From an uncultured Mollicutes bacterium (GTDB taxonomy: Bacteria > Bacillota_I > Bacilli_A > RF39 > UBA660), in assembly GCA_946500425.1 (NCBI GenBank), contig CAMMVQ010000008.1, forward strand, positions 1 through 50,976: 50,976 nucleotides of DNA, given 5' to 3'. The notes under the pieces are model-generated. The model did not search any database. It saw only the letters and a list, made by a program, of their open reading frames with translations, and was not told where the DNA came from. The position numbers and the translations under genes are program-made. Position 1 is the first letter of the stretch. Each line of letters opens with the position of its first letter. Shown piece after piece: positions 23,876 to 32,823 of the stretch.

Positions 23876-26800
23876 ATGAATCCTAATAATAAAAATAATT
23901 TAAATGAGAAAAAAGAAAATTTAGTTAAACCTGATGATGTAGAGACGTTAGAATTTGAAGATGGAGAAATAGAATTAAAAGACGTTAAGTTTGATAATAT
24001 TAGGTTTAATGCCAGTCCAGAAAATGCTAAAGTAGGCTCACCAGGAAGTAGTGACATGGAAGACGTATCAGATGATATAGATAATCCGTCTTCAGTTTCT
24101 GGTAGCAATGATAGTACTGCTAATTCAACTGAACCGTCAAACGATGACATCAAAGATGTTAGTGACGAAAATTCTTCTCATGATAATGCTGGCAAAACGG
24201 CTGACACTAATGATTCTTCTTCTAATCCAAGGGAAAATGCACCTTTAAGTGAAGAAAATCAAGAATCACCCAATCAAGTTGTACCAGACGAAAATGGTGA
24301 TGCTAAAAAAGATGATAAAAAAACCGGCGAACAAAAAGATGAGAAAAAAGAAGACGAAAAAGGTGAAAAAGACGAGAAGAAAGAAGATGAAAAAAAGCCG
24401 GAAGACGAAAAGAAACCTGATGATCAAAAAAAAGATGATAAAAAACCAGACGATGACAACAATAATAAAGGTAAAAAAGACTTAAGCGATAATAATAATC
24501 CTAGCAATGATAACAAACCAGGTAATGAAAAAAAAGATAAAAAAGATGAATTGCCTGATAAAGATAACGATAAAAAAGATGAAGGCAATAAACCTGGGGA
24601 TAAAAAAGATTCTAAACCACAGCCTAATGAAAATAGCTCTGGAGAAAAGCCGAAGAGTTCAGAAAAGAAACAAAATAATTATCCTAAAAACATGAAGGAT
24701 TCTGCTTCACGTGGTACTAATTTTAAGAACCGAATGAAAAATGGTGTTAAAAAAGGTGCTAAAAAAGCAGGTAATGCTGCTAAGGAAAAAGCGGAGGAGA
24801 AAGCTGCTGAAACTAGTGTTGGTCAAAAGGTTCAAAGTGTTAAGAATAAGTATGATAAAGCTAAAAAGGCAGTTCAGACCGTAAAAAATCTTAAGAATAT
24901 AAAAAATATTGTTCTGTATGTTAAAATAGGCGGAATGGCTTTAGCAGGACTAGCAATTATAATTGCAATTATTTTTTTAGCAGCTACGTTTATGGCATTT
25001 TTTTCTCCGGGTTTAAACGGCAGTGACCACAGTGATGATTCGGCTTATTCAGAAACCGACCAAAAGACTTTAGAGAAGATAAATACTTTGTTTAATAAGT
25101 ATCCGAATGCCGATGCAGCTTTAGCAATGGTAACGGTAATTTATCCGTTTTATGATGATTTATGGAGCTCAGATGTTTCACTTCTTGCAAAACCAGAAGA
25201 TGAGCCGGACGATTTAGAAGCAGAAGAGGATGAAGAAGATGCCTCAGAAGATAAAGAAGACATAGAAACTGATGATAGGGTACAAGATGATCCTTATCTA
25301 GAATTGTTTCAAAAATGGTCATACCGGCAAAGGTTAAAACGAGTTCTAAAGAAGTTAAACGAGGGACTGGATTCATATGATGCTTACATGAAAGACAGTT
25401 ATTTAAATGGTAATGGTTATGATGTTATTTTTGATGCGGTAGATGAATCACAGCACGAAGTATTAAAAAACTTAATAATTTCAGATTTAAAAGAGAAGAA
25501 AAATGATTTTATTAATTATGTTAGTGCATCTTATAATTGTACGGCAACGCTTCAGTCGGTGGGAGAAATAAACCTTGATGATATGGTAAAAAATAGTAAT
25601 ATTTATGTTGACGTTAAAGAAGAAGCATGCACTGACCCTGATTTGGTTGATTCATGTGCTAGTTTGAATCCCAATCCAATTCCATTAAAAGATTACGTAA
25701 TGGGCGTTGTTAATACCGAAATAACGGTAAATGATGATACTTCAATAGAGAAAGTAAAAGCGCAAACGGTAATGGCTAAAAGCGTTGTTTTGGGGCGTTA
25801 TAAAGAGATGGGATGGGAACTAAAAACGGATGGTGCTGGTAATTATGTCGTACCGATAAGGTCAAATACCATGGATCAAGATTATTGCGATTATAACGTT
25901 GGATGTAGTAATAAGACGTCTGGTAACCAACACGGACCTGCATCAGATAGCGCTAAACAAAAGTTAGAGCAAGCTTGGAACGAAACGGTAAACGTTTATG
26001 TTTATAATAACAACAAAGGAAGAACGGAGTCTTTTTATAAAACAAGTTATGATCAGTATTGTAAAAGAGGAGCTTGTTTAATCAGTTCTGATTTTGATAC
26101 TTACATTAAAAGTGGTATGACTTATGAACAAATTCTTACTACTGCCTTTTCGGAGACTAATGGTTATGCTTTAGTAACTCTTGATTCTGAAGGAGTTGCA
26201 ACCGGCCAGGTATCAAGTGGCTTGGTATGTAGTCAGTCTCCTTATGGTTCAGGTGGTGTTCCCGATGATAAATTAGTTTATTATAATCAACAAGATTATC
26301 CCGATGTACAGTTCTGTGGACTTTCTGGTTTTAAAGCTGGTTGCTATGGAACGGGAAGATATTCAATTTGTACTTCTGGATGTGGGGTAACGTCAATGGC
26401 TATGGTGGTATCAACGTTATCTAATACGGTTGTAACACCAATAGACATGAATAATTTAGCAACTTCTACTGGCACTTGCGGAACCTATGGCACTGCTTTT
26501 GAAATGTTTAGAATCGCTTCAAATAATTATGGTCTTGAATATAAGAATTTATCTATTAGTATTGATGGTGCCAATGAAGCTCTTGAGTATTTAAATAAAG
26601 GTGGATTAATAATTGCTAACGTAGGTGCTAAAAGCCCATTTACCACTGGTGGACATTACATAGTGCTAAGACGCACAAGTGGAGGTAATACCGTTTATGT
26701 GGCAGATCCGAATCATAGGGAATTATTTAACACACCGTATGACATAACGGATTTTGTTAATCGTGGGTGGTTAATAAATGGATGGATGGCCTTTACTGGT

Positions 26801-27331
26801 CCAAAATCAGAAGAGTACGCGGTTGTTAAAGGTTCACCAGGACAGGCTACGGGAATCATGGGAAGCCCATTCAATCCGTTAGATACCACAAGTAACTTCC
26901 AAACTCAAGGAAATTCACCAACGTTTCCGAAATATTCTTGGGGAGATTGCCATGGAGCGTTAGATTTGTCAATAGCAGAAAATACGCCAATTTATGCACC
27001 CGATGGTGGTACGGTAACTACGGTTGCGTACGAAGAAGGTGGTTATGGTAATTACATCATAATTGACCATGGAAATAATTATAGTACGGTTTATGGACAT
27101 CTTAATGAAACACAAGTAAAACAAGGCGATAAGGTTTCTAAAGGGCAGCAGATAGGATTAAGTGGTAATACTGGTAGGTCAACCGGACCGCATTTGCACA
27201 TAGAATTAAGGAATTATAACGTTTATACGGAGGCTAATAGAGAAGAGGCAAAGTGTAACGTTGGTATGGGATTAATGAACATTGCGAATTATATAAATAC
27301 TGGTGTTTCTTACGTTGGTCAAAACAGATAA
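23876..27331 (+). CDS. Membrane-tethered multi-hydrolase: SpoIID-like, C39-like and M23 domains
   Basis: A 1151-residue protein. Residues 1-~330 are cytoplasmic and disordered, rich in Lys, Glu and Asp repeats (DEKKE, KKDDKK). One membrane helix at ~345-375 (GGMALAGLAIIIAIIFLAAT) is followed by an acidic segment. Outside the cell, a SpoIID-like domain (~600-770) has PLKDYVMGVVNTE with Glu615 at the catalytic place and EKVKAQTVMAKSVV. A C39-like papain-fold peptidase (~795-990) has Cys836 (SGCGVTSMAMVV) and His927 (GGHYIVLRR). The C-terminal M23 LytM domain (~1020-1130) has His1026 and Asp1030 (HGALDLS) and HLH at 1106-1108. It should open peptidoglycan for the T4SS-like apparatus, in the role of VirB1/TcpG. 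Start ATG 23876 follows TGGTGG. The long charged cytoplasmic tail is unusual. Confidence 0.85.
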   Translation: MNPNNKNNLNEKKENLVKPDDVETLEFEDGEIELKDVKFDNIRFNASPENAKVGSPGSSDMEDVSDDIDNPSSVSGSNDSTANSTEPSNDDIKDVSDENSSHDNAGKTADTNDSSSNPRENAPLSEENQESPNQVVPDENGDAKKDDKKTGEQKDEKKEDEKGEKDEKKEDEKKPEDEKKPDDQKKDDKKPDDDNNNKGKKDLSDNNNPSNDNKPGNEKKDKKDELPDKDNDKKDEGNKPGDKKDSKPQPNENSSGEKPKSSEKKQNNYPKNMKDSASRGTNFKNRMKNGVKKGAKKAGNAAKEKAEEKAAETSVGQKVQSVKNKYDKAKKAVQTVKNLKNIKNIVLYVKIGGMALAGLAIIIAIIFLAATFMAFFSPGLNGSDHSDDSAYSETDQKTLEKINTLFNKYPNADAALAMVTVIYPFYDDLWSSDVSLLAKPEDEPDDLEAEEDEEDASEDKEDIETDDRVQDDPYLELFQKWSYRQRLKRVLKKLNEGLDSYDAYMKDSYLNGNGYDVIFDAVDESQHEVLKNLIISDLKEKKNDFINYVSASYNCTATLQSVGEINLDDMVKNSNIYVDVKEEACTDPDLVDSCASLNPNPIPLKDYVMGVVNTEITVNDDTSIEKVKAQTVMAKSVVLGRYKEMGWELKTDGAGNYVVPIRSNTMDQDYCDYNVGCSNKTSGNQHGPASDSAKQKLEQAWNETVNVYVYNNNKGRTESFYKTSYDQYCKRGACLISSDFDTYIKSGMTYEQILTTAFSETNGYALVTLDSEGVATGQVSSGLVCSQSPYGSGGVPDDKLVYYNQQDYPDVQFCGLSGFKAGCYGTGRYSICTSGCGVTSMAMVVSTLSNTVVTPIDMNNLATSTGTCGTYGTAFEMFRIASNNYGLEYKNLSISIDGANEALEYLNKGGLIIANVGAKSPFTTGGHYIVLRRTSGGNTVYVADPNHRELFNTPYDITDFVNRGWLINGWMAFTGPKSEEYAVVKGSPGQATGIMGSPFNPLDTTSNFQTQGNSPTFPKYSWGDCHGALDLSIAENTPIYAPDGGTVTTVAYEEGGYGNYIIIDHGNNYSTVYGHLNETQVKQGDKVSKGQQIGLSGNTGRSTGPHLHIELRNYNVYTEANREEAKCNVGMGLMNIANYINTGVSYVGQNR

Positions 27332-27346
27332 ATGAGGGTGAAGCTT

Positions 27347-28072
27347 ATGAAAAAATTAGAACTAGTTGTGTTAATTTTGACTGTTATTATGCTTTCTGGA
27401 TGTACGGTTAGAAGTACTATTACCGTACGTCCGGATAAAACCGTAACCGAAGAGGTAAAAGTGTTAGATGATAATGAAAACTATACTGGAACTTATAGTA
27501 TAAGAGAACAAATATCATCTACTTTAGAGCAGTATTCAGGTGTTCTAGACTTTAGAAAATATAGTCATGATTATGAAATAGGTGATAAAAAAAGTGGTGC
27601 TAAAATAAAAAAAGATTACGATAACATATGCTCTTACTTTAAAGATACCGCTTTTAATCAGTACGTATATAAATCAATTGATTGTACCGAAGATGATTAC
27701 TATTATGAAATCAGAAATAAGACTGAGTATATTCCTTATTGTGAGGAATGTAGTGATTGGCCTAGGTTAGATGAGGTTACTTTAACCATTAAGTTACCAG
27801 TTAAAGCGGAAGCAAGCAACGCTGATTCGGTCAATAATAACGAGTATATTTGGAACTTTGGAAAAGACGCGCCAGATAATAAAGAGCTATACTTAAAAAT
27901 TAGTAAGACGGCTTTAGAAGAAAAACAAACTCAATTAGAAAACGAGGAAAATACAAAAAAAAACATTAACATTGTTATAACCGTCTTGGTTGTATTGGCA
28001 GTAACAGTAATAATTGGTCTAATTGGTTTGGTACTTTATAAAAAATACCAAAGAACAAAAATAGAATATTAA
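27347..28072 (+). CDS. Lipoprotein with C-terminal membrane helix (LppM-like)
   Basis: A 241-residue protein. Lipobox MLSGC (Cys ~19), then TVRSTITVRPDKTVTEEVKV, a start often seen in LppM/DUF3153-type lipoproteins. Four Cys cluster in CEECSDW and nearby. A single membrane helix lies at ~207-230 with a short basic tail, so the protein is held at both ends. Start ATG 27347 follows GAGGGTG by six bases; ATG 27332 directly after the previous stop has no spaced site. Co-transcribed with the multi-hydrolase, so probably part of the same envelope machine. No VirB8 fold is evident. Confidence 0.7.
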   Translation: MKKLELVVLILTVIMLSGCTVRSTITVRPDKTVTEEVKVLDDNENYTGTYSIREQISSTLEQYSGVLDFRKYSHDYEIGDKKSGAKIKKDYDNICSYFKDTAFNQYVYKSIDCTEDDYYYEIRNKTEYIPYCEECSDWPRLDEVTLTIKLPVKAEASNADSVNNNEYIWNFGKDAPDNKELYLKISKTALEEKQTQLENEENTKKNINIVITVLVVLAVTVIIGLIGLVLYKKYQRTKIEY

Positions 28073-28080
28073 TAAAAGTT

Positions 28081-28115
28081 ATACCAAATATTTTAAATAT
28101 TTGGTATAATATTTT
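28081..28115 (+). terminator. Rho-independent terminator
   Basis: A perfect 12-bp stem (28081-28092/28096-28107) with a 3-nt loop, then AATATTTTT. The 3' arm also contains TGGTATAAT, a possible extended -10 for the coupling-protein gene. Confidence 0.85.
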
Positions 28116-28160
28116 TATGGATAGAAATTTTTGCTAAATATGGGTTAGGAGGCTTTTGTG

Positions 28161-30587
28161 ATGAAGCTAAAATTTAGAGCGGACCATAAAGACATAATTG
28201 CTTTTATTTGGGCTTGTATGTTACTATTAATCGTCGTTTCAATGTGCGTTGTCAACTTTTATCATATTGCCAGTCCGGAAAATGAAATGGTTGCCGAAAG
28301 CTTTAAATGGACGTTTAACTTTATACCAGCTTTTTTTCCGCCTTACATAGGATATACTATTCTTTTTTGGATATTATCAATCGTTCTTCTTACTGTTAGT
28401 GTATCTTCTCACTTTTTTACAAGAGAAAAAGGTTTTGGAATTGTTGAGGGTAAAAAAGAGGATGGTTTTGGTAGGTTTGCCAAAGAAGAAGAATATAAGA
28501 AGTTTAAAGACGTTGAACCGGTTGAACTTACTGCTAAAGAATCTGCTTCTGCTGGTTTCCCGCTAGTTTATGACAAGAAAAAGAACTTAGTTTACGTTGA
28601 TAATGGTGAATCTCATTCACTTGTTATAGGAGCTACTGGTTCTGGTAAAACACAGATGGTAATTAATCCTTTGGTTAACCTTCTTGCTAAGAAGGGGGAA
28701 TCAATGGTAATATCTGATCCTAAGGGTGAGATTTTTGAAAAAAACGGAGAGATGCTTCGTGATTTAGGATATAACGTTATCGTTGTTAACTTTCGTGATC
28801 CAAAAAATGGTAGTTGTTGGAATCCTTATACTTTGCCTTATAAATATTATAAGGGAGGCAATCAGGACAAAGCCAACGAACTTTTAAATGACATGGCGAT
28901 TAACATTGCATCTGATGAAAAAACCGATGATCCTTTTTGGACTAATTCTGCCGCTGATTATCTTACGGGTTTATCACTTGCAATGTTTGAGGATGCTAAG
29001 GAAGATGAAATAAGTATTTCAACGGTTAACTTGATGATGACCGTGGGAGACGAAAAATACGGTGGCTCTACTTATCTTAAAGAGTATTTTAAATTTAAAG
29101 ATCCAGCTTCACCAGCGGCAATTAATGCACTCGGTACAATTAATGCCCCGGCGGATACGAAAAACTCAATAGTATCAGTTTTAAAGCAAAAGATTAAGGT
29201 GTTTGCGGTTACTCAAAATTTATCTGAAATGCTTTCTAGAAGTGATTTTGACATGGAAACGATAGGTGAAAAAAAGACGGCCGTTTTCATGATAATTCAA
29301 GATGAAAAAACAACTTACCACGCTCTTGCAACAATCTTTGTAAAGCAGTGCTATGAGTCTTTGATTTCCGTTGCGCAAAATCATGGTGGAAAACTTCCGG
29401 TTAGAACGAACTTCTTACTAGATGAGTTTGCAAACATGCCAAAGTTTAAGGACATAACAACCATGATTACCGCGGCAAGATCAAGACAAATTAGGTTTAC
29501 GATGATCATTCAGAATTTTGCTCAGTTAGTACAAGTTTATGGAAAAGAAGATGCCGAAACCATTCGTGGTAACTGTGGTAATATTTTGTATTTACTTACT
29601 GGTGAGTTATCCGCGTTAGAAGAGATAAGTAAACTATGTGGAGATAAAATAGTAAAGGTAGGTAAAGACCAAAAAGAAGAAACAAGACCATTAATTACGG
29701 TTACTGAACTTCAAAGGTTCAAACAAGATGAAGTACTTGTTTTAAAACATAGATTACCACCTTTAAGAACAAAGTTTTTGCCATTTTGGAACACCGATTT
29801 TGGATATGGTAAAAATAATCAGACCATTCCAAAAGCAGTGCTTCCTTCGCACGAACAGCGACCAATTAAACTTTTTGACATAAGGGAATTCGTCAAAAAG
29901 AAAAAGGAAGAGTCCCGTAAAGATTTATTCGGAGGAGCGAATCCATTTGGTTCTGGTGGTGCACATAATCCTTTTGATAATAATCCTTTTGGTCCGTCAC
30001 CGAATCCTTTTTCTTCCTCTTCATTTGGTACTGACCCATTTAAGACAAGCACCAATCCCTTTAGCACCACTTCAAGTAACAACATGAATACTATGTCTAG
30101 TTCTATTAACAACTCAACTGATGATTTAAACATTGATGACATAGTAAAGAAAATAGATGCTAAAATAGCGGAATTAGAAGCTGAGGAGAAGGCTAATAAC
30201 GCTGCTAAGGATAACGAAGAGAAAGCTTCTTCTAAACAGTTGGTTGAGGATAAAATAGACTTTAAGCCAAGTGCCAATATTAATAGCATATCGTTTAATG
30301 CGCCTGATTTAAAAAATAATTTATCTTTTGGAAACCAAAAAAATCAAAGTCATGATTTAATGGATGATTATTTAGAAGATTTATCAGACGAAGAACCAAT
30401 TATCTTGGATAATAAAGCTTCAAGTGGTGATAAGAGCAATAGCGTAGTTGAAGCGGTTAAAACGCCAGAAAACAATGATAACAGTAATAAAGTTTATACA
30501 AATAAAGAAGAGATTAATAAAATCATGAATGATAAAAATAATTCGGATGATGATGATAATGATTTTTTTGATGATTTCTTTGAATGA
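28161..30587 (+). CDS. VirD4/TraG-type coupling ATPase with NPF-repeat tail
   Basis: An 808-residue T4SS coupling protein that recruits substrate to the channel. Two N-terminal membrane helices (~10-35 and ~58-82). Walker A IGATGSGKTQMV near 157, PKGEIFEKNG, NFRDPKNGSCWNPY, Walker B NFLLDEFANMP near 417 and TMIIQNFAQL are all intact. From ~593 to ~634 there are five NPF triplets and one DPF in a Gly/Ser/Asn-rich stretch, then a helical acidic tail ending in DDDDNDFFDDFFE. ATG after AGGAGG; GTG one codon earlier is possible. It has its own transcript at the end of the locus. With no relaxase in the window, the substrate is unknown. Confidence 0.9.
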   Translation: MKLKFRADHKDIIAFIWACMLLLIVVSMCVVNFYHIASPENEMVAESFKWTFNFIPAFFPPYIGYTILFWILSIVLLTVSVSSHFFTREKGFGIVEGKKEDGFGRFAKEEEYKKFKDVEPVELTAKESASAGFPLVYDKKKNLVYVDNGESHSLVIGATGSGKTQMVINPLVNLLAKKGESMVISDPKGEIFEKNGEMLRDLGYNVIVVNFRDPKNGSCWNPYTLPYKYYKGGNQDKANELLNDMAINIASDEKTDDPFWTNSAADYLTGLSLAMFEDAKEDEISISTVNLMMTVGDEKYGGSTYLKEYFKFKDPASPAAINALGTINAPADTKNSIVSVLKQKIKVFAVTQNLSEMLSRSDFDMETIGEKKTAVFMIIQDEKTTYHALATIFVKQCYESLISVAQNHGGKLPVRTNFLLDEFANMPKFKDITTMITAARSRQIRFTMIIQNFAQLVQVYGKEDAETIRGNCGNILYLLTGELSALEEISKLCGDKIVKVGKDQKEETRPLITVTELQRFKQDEVLVLKHRLPPLRTKFLPFWNTDFGYGKNNQTIPKAVLPSHEQRPIKLFDIREFVKKKKEESRKDLFGGANPFGSGGAHNPFDNNPFGPSPNPFSSSSFGTDPFKTSTNPFSTTSSNNMNTMSSSINNSTDDLNIDDIVKKIDAKIAELEAEEKANNAAKDNEEKASSKQLVEDKIDFKPSANINSISFNAPDLKNNLSFGNQKNQSHDLMDDYLEDLSDEEPIILDNKASSGDKSNSVVEAVKTPENNDNSNKVYTNKEEINKIMNDKNNSDDDDNDFFDDFFE

Positions 30588-30613
30588 AAGTACTTTATTA
30601 AAAGTACTTTTTT
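30587..30613 (+). terminator. Rho-independent terminator
   Basis: A 10-bp stem AAAGTACTTT repeated as its own complement (30587-30596/30601-30610) with an ATTA loop and T run. Confidence 0.88.
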
Positions 30614-30637
30614 CATATAATAAATAGGGTGGTTAAA

Positions 30638-30919
30638 ATGCAAGAAGCTTTAGAAAGCATAGGTACAAAAGACAAGGTAATTGATATAAGACCAAAAAAC
30701 TTGTATGATAAGCTTAATTATCCTGGAAGCATAAACATTCCAAGGTTAAAGTTACTAAGAGATCCAAGCTTATATTTAGATAAAAACGAAAAGTATTATT
30801 TAATATGTGATACCGGTGAGTTAAGTTATCCAACGGCGAAAGTCTTAAATGCTCTTGGGTATCATTGTTACAGTGTCATGGGTGGGTTAGACAGATATAA
30901 AAAAACGTTAAAAAAATAA
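30638..30919 (+). CDS. Single-domain rhodanese-like sulfurtransferase
   Basis: A 93-residue cytoplasmic rhodanese. VIDIRPKNLYDKLNYPGSINIP is the CH2A-type start, and YYLICDTGELSYPTAKVLNALGY-type text holds the active Cys57 in the loop CDTGELS. It would carry persulfide sulfur for transfer to an acceptor. ATG 30638 follows AGGGTGG; an earlier GTG overlaps that site. A terminator stem overlaps its stop codon. Confidence 0.85.
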   Translation: MQEALESIGTKDKVIDIRPKNLYDKLNYPGSINIPRLKLLRDPSLYLDKNEKYYLICDTGELSYPTAKVLNALGYHCYSVMGGLDRYKKTLKK

Positions 30920-30928
30920 CGTTTTTTT
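30901..30928 (+). terminator. Rho-independent terminator
   Basis: A 10-bp stem AAAAACGTTA/TAACGTTTTT (30901-30910/30917-30926) with an A6 loop, overlapping the stop codon. Confidence 0.85.
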
Positions 30929-30981
30929 CAATTGGATTTTTTGTTATTGTAGTATAATTATTATAGATAAGGAGGTATAAA

Positions 30982-32049
30982 ATGGAATATATAATTATAG
31001 GGTTACTTGTGTTAATTGTTATATTAGTCATTTTTTCAATAACAAAAAACATTAACGAAAGTAACATCACCGAGCGGTTAGGTAGACTTGAAACGAGCGT
31101 GGTAAAAGAGCTTGGAGAATTTAAAAACGATGTTAACGTTACTTTAAATAATGATTTTGATAAGTTAAATGAAAAAGTTGAAAGAAAGCTAAATCAGATA
31201 AATGATCACGTAAACGAAAGGTTGGACGTTAACTTTGAAAAGACTAATAAAACCTTTACTTCGGTAATTGAAAGGTTATCAAAGATTGATGAGGCTCAAA
31301 AGAAAATTGATAGTTTATCAACTGACATCGTATCATTGCAATCTATTTTAACCGATAAGAAAACAAGAGGAATATTTGGTGAAGTTAACCTAAAACAAAT
31401 AATGGTTAGTGTTTTTGGTGAAGGCAATGATAAAATATATAAAATGCAGTATACTTTTGATACTGGTGTTATTGCGGACTGCGTTTTATTTGCACCAGAA
31501 CCACTTGGAACAATTGCGATTGACTCGAAGTTTCCACTCGAGAATTACCGTATCATCATTGATAAGAAGGTAGGAGTGTTAGAAAGACAAGTTGCCGAAA
31601 GACAGTTTAAGCAAGATGTAAAAAAACACATTGATGCCATTGCGAACAAGTATATTATTAAGGGTGTAACAAGTGATCAGGCAATCATGTTTTTACCTGC
31701 TGAAGCCCTTTTTGCAGAACTTAACGCATATCATTCTGACATAATAGATTATGCTTATAAAAAAAGGGTATGGATAGCATCACCAACAACTTTAATGAGT
31801 ACCCTAACCACGATTGAGCTAGTAATTAAAAACATAGAAAAAGATAAATATACTAATATTATTCATGAAGAATTAAATAAATTATCAGTTGATTTTTCAA
31901 GGTATAAAGAAAGATGGGATAAATTATCTAGAAGCATTGAGGCGGTAAGCAGGGATGCTAATGATATTCATATTACAACCGATAAAATATCAAAAAGATT
32001 TGAAGCTATAAATAATGTTGATACTTTAAAATTAAATGATAATGATTGA
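30982..32049 (+). CDS. rmuC: RmuC-family DNA recombination protein
   Basis: A 355-residue protein with an N-terminal membrane helix (~3-22), a coiled coil to ~125, and a nuclease-like RmuC domain: KKTRGIFGEVNLKQIM, DTGVIADCVLFAPEPLG, AIDSKFPLENY, and FLPAEALFAELNAYHSDII. RmuC proteins limit DNA inversions between short repeats. The IDSKFP segment carries the expected catalytic Asp and Lys. ATG after AAGGAGGT, with TATAAT at ~30954. Monocistronic, followed by a plain spacer. Confidence 0.9.
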   Translation: MEYIIIGLLVLIVILVIFSITKNINESNITERLGRLETSVVKELGEFKNDVNVTLNNDFDKLNEKVERKLNQINDHVNERLDVNFEKTNKTFTSVIERLSKIDEAQKKIDSLSTDIVSLQSILTDKKTRGIFGEVNLKQIMVSVFGEGNDKIYKMQYTFDTGVIADCVLFAPEPLGTIAIDSKFPLENYRIIIDKKVGVLERQVAERQFKQDVKKHIDAIANKYIIKGVTSDQAIMFLPAEALFAELNAYHSDIIDYAYKKRVWIASPTTLMSTLTTIELVIKNIEKDKYTNIIHEELNKLSVDFSRYKERWDKLSRSIEAVSRDANDIHITTDKISKRFEAINNVDTLKLNDND

Positions 32050-32131
32050 CATTATCGTAGGATAGTGGTATTATTCATATTACTCGGCATCATTAATTGA
32101 AAGTAGTAAATATATTTATGAAAGGAAGACG

Positions 32132-32425
32132 ATGATGAGTAAAGATGGATTAGAAGAAGTTTATGGAAATGTATCTCCAGTTGAATTTATAAGGGTGCCA
32201 GGAAATAACTGTGTGAGTCGTACTAAAGATTTTTTGGATAGGAACATCTTATGTGTTCTTAATGTTTCTGGCCCTTTAGATAAATGTGATTTATTGCTAC
32301 AGGAGCTATATGAACAAGGTGAATTGGCTGCGGGTGAAGATTTTGATGGATATATATCTGGAACTTACAGTGATGATTCAAAAAACTTTGAAGCAACTTT
32401 ATCTTTAATGAAAAGAAAAGATTAA
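32132..32425 (+). CDS. Small conserved-looking protein of unknown function
   Basis: A 97-residue acidic soluble protein. Recognisable text: SPVEFIRVPGNNCVSRTKDF, then NILCVLNVSGPLDKCDLLLQ and YISGTYSDDSKNFEATLSLM. Alternating strands and helices with two Cys suggest a small folded domain, not a leader peptide. AAGGAAG precedes two successive ATG codons (32132 or 32135). Alone between rmuC and a convergent RNHCP gene. No function can be given. Confidence 0.65.
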   Translation: MMSKDGLEEVYGNVSPVEFIRVPGNNCVSRTKDFLDRNILCVLNVSGPLDKCDLLLQELYEQGELAAGEDFDGYISGTYSDDSKNFEATLSLMKRKD

Positions 32426-32450
32426 ATTTATTTACAAATTTAATCTTTTT
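32415..32450. terminator. Bidirectional terminator
   Basis: A long perfect stem (32415-32429/32436-32450) with A and T runs on the two sides serves both converging genes. Confidence 0.88.
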
Positions 32451-32742
32451 TTGATAACTCAATAATTATGTCCATATCATCATCTTTTGCCATGATGTTT
32501 TTATGAAGGGCGTTGCACTTTTCACACTTATAAACAATCTTAAAAGTATCTTTAAACTTTTCAATTTCAATTGGTCTTAACATTCCTTTACAGGGGTTTA
32601 AACGGTCTCCTGGATTTATGTCAACGTGTTTAGAATAAAGACAAAAAGGACAATGATCACGCGCGGAATAGTTTAATTTATTAACCTTTTTTCCACAGTT
32701 TTCACAAGTAAACGCTTCATCTACCATATTGAATTTTTTCAA
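32440..32742 (-). CDS. RNHCP-domain zinc-ribbon protein
   Basis: A 100-residue protein. FTCENCGKKVNKLNYSARDHCPFCLYSKHVD matches the RNHCP domain layout (paired CxxC motifs, here with ARDHCPFCL), followed by PGDR, PCKGMLRPI and a second ribbon YKCEKCNALHKNI. Six or more Cys likely bind zinc. The molecular role of this family is not known to me. Start ATG at 32742. Stands alone, converging on the previous gene. Confidence 0.8.
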   Translation of the reverse strand: MKKFNMVDEAFTCENCGKKVNKLNYSARDHCPFCLYSKHVDINPGDRLNPCKGMLRPIEIEKFKDTFKIVYKCEKCNALHKNIMAKDDDMDIIIELSKKD

Positions 32743-32823
32743 TTTATATCACCATTAAAATTATATCATATATTTAAAATATTACGTAAATATGGTATAA
32801 TTATTAAGAAATTAGGTGATGTA

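Noticed and set aside
24249-24695. Lys/Met-rich ORFs in another frame under the multi-hydrolase gene
   Set aside because: They are frame shadows of the low-complexity K/E/D region, with no ribosome sites; the main frame holds recognisable domains on both sides.
16723-30587. Recently acquired integrative conjugative element
   Set aside because: No relaxase, recombinase or direct repeats at the edges were seen, and base composition looks like the neighbours. An older fixed element remains possible.
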